A DNA stretch of 14,672 nt from Methylibium sp031393925 (GTDB lineage Bacteria; Pseudomonadota; Gammaproteobacteria; Burkholderiales; Burkholderiaceae_C): contig NZ_JANMWL010000110.1 in the NCBI RefSeq assembly GCF_031393925.1, positions 1 to 14,672 on the forward strand, written 5' to 3'. This document shows, piece after piece, positions 7,183-12,089 of this stretch (the stretch's first letter is position 1; every line of letters begins with the position of its first letter). The translations under genes and the position numbers were made by a program. The notes under the pieces were generated by a model, which was not told the DNA's origin, ran no database searches, and saw only the letters and a list, made by a program, of their open reading frames with translations.

Positions 7183-7489
7183 GCGGCCCTGCGCTGTCGC
7201 CTGAAAGACGCCGCAGAGATGCTGGGCCGTAACCCGTTGACGAGAAGCGAGGCGGAAGGGGCGGTCATGAAGATGGAGTCGAGCAACCGGGTCGCGCCGT
7301 AGCTGAACTCGGTCGAACGGGGCACGGCATTGTGGCCGACCGTTGTTGCTGACAAAGCCGGGAGCCCCGTGGACTACCCGGCCCGAACCTGCTCCAGATG
7401 ATCCATGCCTGCGAGCAGCGGCAAGATTGGTTTTACCGTCCAGCGTGATGTTGCCGGGACGGCAGCGACGATTCGGCGCACGGTGCCGC
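7183..7489. other. Intergenic region between mutS and the sensor kinase gene; no confident gene
   Basis: About 307 bases with no recognisable gene. On the minus strand a frame is open from about 7380 and closes with TGA at 7179-7181, overlapping the mutS ATG. Its only ATG (7268) would give 29 residues (MTAPSASLL...), without a clear ribosome-binding site, so I do not call it. A weak mutS promoter is possible: TTGTCA (7350-7355) and CACAAT (7329-7334) on the minus strand, but the spacing is only 15 bp. A 6-bp inverted repeat (7436-7441 / 7457-7462) downstream of the kinase has a 15-base loop and no T-run, so it is not a convincing terminator. Confidence 0.5.
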
Positions 7490-8887
7490 TCACGGCCACG
7501 ACGACGACCCCTGCAACGCTGCGCGGAAGCTCACCGCAATTTCAGTCCCGCGATGCGGCGCGGATTGGTTCGACACCACGGCCAAATGCTGTTCCGCGAT
7601 CTCCTTGACGATGGCCAAGCCCAAGCCGGCACCGCCGGCGACCGTGTCGATGCTGTTGAATCGCGCGAACGGATTTTCCATGACAGACGGCGGCAGGCCA
7701 TCGCCATCGTCGGCGACTTTCAGCGTGAAGCCTTCCGGCGTCGCAGCCACGCTGATCGTGACAACGCTGGCATTGCTCGCGTGCCGGATAGCGTTGTCGA
7801 CCAAGTTGGACAGCATTTCGCCCAGCAGCACTTCGCTTCCCAGCACCATGGCGGTCGTGGCTTGGCCCTCGTAGCCCAGATCAATGTCTTTAAGGGTGGC
7901 GGCTGGCAAGAGGCGCTGGATGACCTGGCGCACGAGCTCAACCAGATCGACAGGCTGTTGCATCATGCCGAGGCTGCCGGACTCGGCCTTGGCGAGCGTC
8001 AACAACTGCTCGACCAGGTGCGCCGCGCGTCGAGCACTTCCCTCGATCTCGAGCAGGCGGGCACGCAGCGGCAGTGTCTGGGCTTCGTCAAGCGCCAGCT
8101 GGGCCTGAAGCCTGAGTCCTGCGAGCGGCGTACGCAGTTGGTGGGCCGAATTGGCGATGAAATGGCTCTGCGATTGCATCGCCCGCGACAACCTCGCCAT
8201 CATCAGGTTGATCGCTTCGATCAAGGCACGGACTTCAACCGGGGCCAGCGCTAGCTCCAGCGGTTGCAGATTGGCGCCCGATCGCTTGGCGGCCTGCTCT
8301 GCCAGGCGCTTCAGCGGGTCAAGCGCGACCTGAGTGCCTCGCCAGATAACGGCGACGGCCGCACCGATCATCAACGTGAACAGCAACAGCGAGCCCAGCA
8401 GGACTTGGCGCGTGACACGTTGACGCCTGCCCAGGGTCTCGCCGACTTCGATCAGCACGGGCACTTCGGTCTGCGGGACGTCCGTGACCAACGAGCCGAC
8501 GCGCACGCTGACGCCCTCGACGGTGACATCGCGGAACTGAACAGCCCCGCCTGGCTCCGCATCGCGCGCCCACGCGCCCAGGTTGCCGATGGAGTCGAGC
8601 ACGGTGCCGTCGCGAAGATCGATGACGCGGTAGAGCACACGCTCGCCTTCGTTTGCAAGAAGCCACTTGCGCGCCTGCGAGGGAAGGTCGACACGCACCT
8701 TGCCCTCGCGCAGCGCGAGCTGCCCGGCGAGCGTCACCACATCGTCGGACAGGGATCGGTCGTAGGCGAGGTTTGCATAGCGTTCACCCAAGGCATAAGC
8801 GGCCGCGGCACCGGCGATACCGATCACCGCCAAGGCCGGTACAAGGCGGCCGATCAGCGCCGCGCGCAATGAGTTTGCGGTCCACAT
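7490..8887 (-). CDS. Two-component sensor histidine kinase (TctE/QseC-like)
   Basis: A 465-residue inner-membrane kinase. TM1 spans about residues 8-33, followed by a periplasmic domain of about 125 residues, then TM2 (about 162-182) and a HAMP-like linker. The H-box NSAHQLRTPL holds the phospho-acceptor His249. The ATPase part has the N-box NLVDNAIRHA (Asn365), G1 DDGDG, F-box NPFARF and G2 GGAGLGLAI. The short periplasmic domain and order match the TctE/QseC group. The signal is unknown. The start is uncertain: ATG at 8887 leaves an 11-base gap after the regulator gene, whereas a TTG at 8902 would overlap its stop and add five residues. Neither has a strong Shine-Dalgarno. It is co-transcribed with the response regulator upstream and divergent from the hydrolase-ACP-ketosynthase operon, which it probably controls. 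Confidence 0.93.
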   Translation of the reverse strand: MWTANSLRAALIGRLVPALAVIGIAGAAAAYALGERYANLAYDRSLSDDVVTLAGQLALREGKVRVDLPSQARKWLLANEGERVLYRVIDLRDGTVLDSIGNLGAWARDAEPGGAVQFRDVTVEGVSVRVGSLVTDVPQTEVPVLIEVGETLGRRQRVTRQVLLGSLLLFTLMIGAAVAVIWRGTQVALDPLKRLAEQAAKRSGANLQPLELALAPVEVRALIEAINLMMARLSRAMQSQSHFIANSAHQLRTPLAGLRLQAQLALDEAQTLPLRARLLEIEGSARRAAHLVEQLLTLAKAESGSLGMMQQPVDLVELVRQVIQRLLPAATLKDIDLGYEGQATTAMVLGSEVLLGEMLSNLVDNAIRHASNASVVTISVAATPEGFTLKVADDGDGLPPSVMENPFARFNSIDTVAGGAGLGLAIVKEIAEQHLAVVSNQSAPHRGTEIAVSFRAALQGSSSWP

Positions 8888-8898
8888 CGCAGACGCAA

Positions 8899-9558
8899 TC
8901 AAACCAACAGCTCGAGCAGGTAGCCCAAGCCGCGCACGGTGCGGATACCGACGCCCGCGGCGGCGAGCTTGCGGCGCAAGCGATAGACATAAACCTCCAC
9001 GGAGTTGTCGCTCGTGGCCCGGTCGTCCGGGCCGAGCCGCTGCGCCAGCATGCCCTTGGTCATGATTCGTCCGGGACTTTGCAGCAGGGATTCAAGGATG
9101 ACCGCCTCGTTGCGGGTCAGATTGAGATCAGCGCCATCGATCCATGCCTGGCGTGTCTCGGCAGACCAAGTCAAGCCTCCGAACTGCGTTGCCGCATTGT
9201 GGCCGCGTCGCAGCAGCGCGCGCACTCGCGCCTCGAACTCGGCGCGCTCGAAGGGCTTGTCGAGGTAGTCATCGGCGCCCGCATCCAGACCCATCACTCG
9301 ATCCGCTGCCCGGTCGCGCGCGCTCAGGATCAGCACCGGCGTCGTCCCTCGGCGTTGGCGCAGGCGGCGAAGCACCGTCAGTCCATCGAGTCTTGGCAGC
9401 CCGAGATCGAGCACCACGAGATCGAAGGTCTCTTGCGCCAGCAGCGCATCGGCATCTCGGCCGTCCGCTACCGCACTCACGCGGTGCCCTGCGCGCTGCA
9501 GGACGCCGAGCAGCCCATCCTGCAAGGTTCGATCGTCTTCAATTACGAGGATGTGCAT
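8899..9558 (-). CDS. OmpR/PhoB-family response regulator (TctD/QseB-like)
   Basis: A 219-residue cytosolic transcription regulator. The receiver domain (1-115) has the acidic pair Asp8/Asp9, phospho-acceptor Asp51 (VVLDLGLP), Ser79 and Lys101 (LDKPF). A winged-helix DNA-binding domain follows (about 122-219), with the recognition region SDNSVEVYVYRLRRKL and the closing RGLGYLL hairpin. All phosphotransfer residues are present. It is the first gene of the pair with the sensor kinase. The ATG at 9558 gives a standard N-terminus (MHILVIEDD). About 12 bases upstream begins a TTCAGAT direct repeat with an 11-bp period, a likely binding site for this protein, so I infer autoregulation and control of the divergent operon. 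Confidence 0.95.
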   Translation of the reverse strand: MHILVIEDDRTLQDGLLGVLQRAGHRVSAVADGRDADALLAQETFDLVVLDLGLPRLDGLTVLRRLRQRRGTTPVLILSARDRAADRVMGLDAGADDYLDKPFERAEFEARVRALLRRGHNAATQFGGLTWSAETRQAWIDGADLNLTRNEAVILESLLQSPGRIMTKGMLAQRLGPDDRATSDNSVEVYVYRLRRKLAAAGVGIRTVRGLGYLLELLV

Positions 9559-9570
9559 CGAGCCCAGCCG

Positions 9571-9588
9571 TTCAGATCCGTTTCAGAT
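9571..9588. promoter_or_regulatory. Direct repeat TTCAGAT-N4-TTCAGAT, candidate response-regulator operator
   Basis: Two perfect 7-mers TTCAGAT (9571-9577 and 9582-9588), each preceded by CCG with one extra T before the second, are spaced 11 bp apart, one helical turn. OmpR/PhoB-family regulators typically bind such tandem half-sites as head-to-tail dimers. It sits between the divergent regulator gene and the hydrolase gene, positioned to act on both. No convincing -35/-10 pair was identified in the 76-bp gap. Confidence 0.55.
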
Positions 9589-9634
9589 TGCACTCCTAGC
9601 ATAGCCAGCAAGCGCATCGACAAACTGCTCTCGC

Positions 9635-10534
9635 ATGCAGAAGCTGCAGCCCCATGATCGTCAACATAAAACTGCCTTGAAACCTAGTCTGACTCCATTG
9701 CCCATCGTGCTGCTGCACGGCCTGCTGAGCACCCCACGCGAATTCGGCATGATTGCGCTGCCCCTGCGAGCCCGTGGGGTGAAACTGATCACGCCGCAAA
9801 TAGAGGGCTACACGGACGCCGACCGGCGCAAGCCCGGCGGGTGGAAGGATTGGGCGGCAGCAGCAGCGTCTGCCATCGACCGGGAGTTGGGCAAGGCTCA
9901 GCCTTTCGTGCTGGGCGGCTTGTGCTCGGGGGGCCTGATCGCGGCGGCCCTGACCATGCGTCGGGAGTTCAAGGTCCGAGCGCTGGTGATGATGTCGCCG
10001 ACCTTCGACTACGACGGATGGGGCCAGACCGGTTGGCGGCATTGGCGCCGCCTGGGATATGCGCTGGGACTCGATCGCTTGATCTCGGTGGCGGAGCGGT
10101 CGCCCTATGGCATCAAGAACCCACGCATCCGGCAATGGGTCGAGCGCGACATGCAGCAACGTGCGTCCAGCGCAGCGGGTCCCTCGAGTCTGCCGCTGTG
10201 GGCGATCCATGAGGTCGACCGGCTCAAGGCGCATGTGCTCGAGCATTTGCCGCGACTGCACACCCGAACCCTTGTGATGCACGCACGCGAAGACGAAGTC
10301 TGCAGCCTGGCTGCGGTGCAACGCGCCTTCAGCACCCTGCCTGATCACGACAACTCCCTCGTGGTGCTCGAGAATTCTTATCACATGATCACGATCGACA
10401 ACGACCGGCAACAAGTCGTCGCCGAGTTGTTGAAATGCGCTGGCAACACAAGCCAAGCGTCCGCCGCGATGACTCCGACTCGGGATGCGCAAGCTTCGCA
10501 GCAACTGCCGCTCGCGGTCGCGCGCACCGCCTGA
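9635..10534 (+). CDS. Alpha/beta hydrolase or acyltransferase with a Cys nucleophile
   Basis: A 299-residue alpha/beta-hydrolase-fold protein. The oxyanion region is VLLHGLLSTP (25-34). The nucleophile elbow reads GGLCSGG with Cys97 where carboxylesterases have Ser, giving the G-x-C-x-G box known from PHA synthases and, in a similar form, dienelactone hydrolase. Asp220 (in REDEV) and His250 (NSYHMITID, resembling the Est30 carboxylesterase block around its catalytic His) complete a plausible triad. The last 30 residues are a low-complexity Ala/Gln/Thr tail. No signal peptide is seen. The start is uncertain: ATG 9635 lacks a clear ribosome-binding site and the fold begins only near residue 22. 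The gene lies 18 bases upstream of the acyl carrier protein gene, so its substrate is probably an acyl thioester, either released or transferred from the carrier. That role is inference. Confidence 0.85.
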   Translation: MQKLQPHDRQHKTALKPSLTPLPIVLLHGLLSTPREFGMIALPLRARGVKLITPQIEGYTDADRRKPGGWKDWAAAAASAIDRELGKAQPFVLGGLCSGGLIAAALTMRREFKVRALVMMSPTFDYDGWGQTGWRHWRRLGYALGLDRLISVAERSPYGIKNPRIRQWVERDMQQRASSAAGPSSLPLWAIHEVDRLKAHVLEHLPRLHTRTLVMHAREDEVCSLAAVQRAFSTLPDHDNSLVVLENSYHMITIDNDRQQVVAELLKCAGNTSQASAAMTPTRDAQASQQLPLAVARTA

Positions 10535-10540
10535 TTACTT

Positions 10541-10552
10541 AAAGGAAATTCC
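10541..10552 (+). promoter_or_regulatory. Strong ribosome-binding site of the ACP gene
   Basis: AAAGGAAATTCC lies directly before the ATG at 10553. It is clearly stronger than the start regions of the neighbouring hydrolase and kinase genes, fitting high production of the carrier protein. It fixes the ACP start. Confidence 0.7.
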
Positions 10553-10798
10553 ATGTCCGACACCATTGCCGAATTGCGCAAATTGATCCAGAAGTCCTAC
10601 GACGTCGATCTAACGAGCATCGATCCCCACAAACCCTTGTCTGAATTCGGACTGGACTCGCTCTCGTTGGCCGAACTCGTGTTCATCATCGAAGACCATT
10701 TCCACATCGACTACCCCGACGACCGCACGGGCGTTCAGACACTCGCCGAGCTGGCCGATGTCGTCGACGACATGCGCGCGCTGGCCCCGGCGACATGA
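10553..10798 (+). CDS. Acyl carrier protein (dedicated, NodF-like role)
   Basis: An 81-residue acidic helical protein of typical ACP size. The 4'-phosphopantetheine attachment motif is GLDSLSLAEL with Ser36. Helix 2 follows (SLAELVFIIEDHF), then a loop and a final helix (AELADVVDDMRAL). It is not the housekeeping AcpP, whose sequence around the Ser (GADSLDTVEL type) differs. It would carry the growing acyl chain for the ketosynthase encoded immediately downstream. The ketosynthase start overlaps its stop by ATGA (10795-10798), which strongly suggests that carrier and ketosynthase act as a pair, as NodF and NodE do in rhizobia. It needs a phosphopantetheinyl transferase encoded elsewhere. Confidence 0.95.
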   Translation: MSDTIAELRKLIQKSYDVDLTSIDPHKPLSEFGLDSLSLAELVFIIEDHFHIDYPDDRTGVQTLAELADVVDDMRALAPAT

Positions 10799-12015
10799 AG
10801 GGCCGCCGCGTGCTGGTCACCGGGCTCGGCCTGGTGTCGCCGCACGGTGACGATCCCGAGCGCGTGTTTGAAGCGCTGCTGCAGGGTCGTTCGGCCATCG
10901 GGCTGTGGGGTCGTGACGAACTGCCACCTGTCGTGGTCGCCCGGGCCCCGTTTGCGCCCGAGCCCTGGTTCACCAAGCTGCAGCTCGTTGGCACGGACCG
11001 CGTGAGCCAGATGGCGGTCGCCGCGGCTGAATCTGCCCGGGCCGATGCGCATTGGCCAGACAAGCTGGACCCCGAGCGAGTCGGCATCTTCATCGGCAGT
11101 GGCATGGGGGGAGCCACCGCGCTCGATGACGCCTACGAGGCCTTGCGGCTCCAGCGTCGCATGTCGCCGCTGAGCGTGGTGGCCGGGATGACCAATGCGC
11201 CAGCGGCACACATCGCCATGCGCGTCGGCGTGCACGGGCCGGTCTACACCTATTCGGTGGCCTGCGCCTCGTCCGCTCTGGCGATCGCCGAGGCGGCCAA
11301 GGCCATTGCGGCCGGGGAAATCGACATCGCAATTGCCGGGGGCGCCGAGGCGCTGCTCGTGCCGGGTGTCGTACGTGCATGGCAGGCCTTGCAGACGCTG
11401 GCCACGCCCGATCTCGTCGAACCTGGCCGCTCCTGCCGCCCCTTCGACGTCAGCCGCTCCGGGCTCGTTCTGGGCGAGGGGGCCGCCATGCTGGTGCTCG
11501 AATCGCATGAACACGCGCTCGCTCGCAGCGCCGTTCCCTATGCCGAACTGGCGGGCTCGGGCGTGAGCTGCGACGCAAGCCATCTCACCAAGCCGCACAG
11601 CCAGGGACAAGTGCGCGCTCTCGGGAATGCCCTGCGCTCGAGTGGCCTGGCGGCAGACGATATCGGCTACTGCAACGCGCACGGCACTGCGACGCTGGTG
11701 GGCGATGCGGTCGAGTGCGAAAGCTTGCTGCACGTTTGGGGGGACTCGATCGCAGGGCTGCGAGTCAGTTCGACCAAGTCGATGCATGGTCACCTGCTGG
11801 GCGCCGCCGGCGCGCTCGAAGCTCTCATCACGATCCTGGCATTGAACAGACGCCAGGCGCCGCCCACGGCCACGTGCCGCAATTTGGATGCGGCCTGCAA
11901 CATTCCCATCATTGGCGAGTCCGCCGAGGAGCTGCCAAACCTCCGCGCGGCCATCAGCAATTCTTTTGCCTTCGGCGGTACCAACGTCGTGCTGGCTTTC
12001 ACACGCGTCGATTGA
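10795..12015 (+). CDS. Beta-ketoacyl-ACP synthase, FabF/NodE-like
   Basis: A 406-residue condensing enzyme of the thiolase fold that extends an acyl chain by decarboxylative Claisen condensation with malonyl-ACP. The full Cys-His-His triad is visible: Cys157 in SVACASSAL, His296 in NAHGTAT and His333 in KSMHGHLLGAAGALE, with Lys328. The C-terminal glycine-rich SNSFAFGGTNVVL loop is present and the length is normal for KASII. The sequence ACASS differs from housekeeping FabF (ACATG), pointing to a specialised clade such as NodE or aryl-polyene ketosynthases. Translation is coupled to the upstream ACP by a 4-base overlap. No ketoreductase, dehydratase, enoyl reductase or malonyl transferase lies nearby, so those steps would come from the primary fatty acid pathway. 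The gene converges with ppc across 74 bases. Confidence 0.93.
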   Translation: MKGRRVLVTGLGLVSPHGDDPERVFEALLQGRSAIGLWGRDELPPVVVARAPFAPEPWFTKLQLVGTDRVSQMAVAAAESARADAHWPDKLDPERVGIFIGSGMGGATALDDAYEALRLQRRMSPLSVVAGMTNAPAAHIAMRVGVHGPVYTYSVACASSALAIAEAAKAIAAGEIDIAIAGGAEALLVPGVVRAWQALQTLATPDLVEPGRSCRPFDVSRSGLVLGEGAAMLVLESHEHALARSAVPYAELAGSGVSCDASHLTKPHSQGQVRALGNALRSSGLAADDIGYCNAHGTATLVGDAVECESLLHVWGDSIAGLRVSSTKSMHGHLLGAAGALEALITILALNRRQAPPTATCRNLDAACNIPIIGESAEELPNLRAAISNSFAFGGTNVVLAFTRVD

Positions 12016-12089
12016 CCCGGGCCGGATCGCGACACCGCGGCCGACGTCCGCAGCGCCACTCAGCGGCGCGAGCGGTTTGCCCTTGACCG

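Noticed and set aside
7436..7462. Inverted repeat CCGTCC...GGACGG downstream of the sensor kinase
   Set aside because: Six-bp arms with a 15-base loop and no T-run, too weak to call a terminator.
12053..12069. Hairpin GCGCC-N7-GGCGC between the convergent ketosynthase and ppc genes
   Set aside because: Only five base pairs, with no T-run on either strand. Such short GC stems are expected by chance at this composition.
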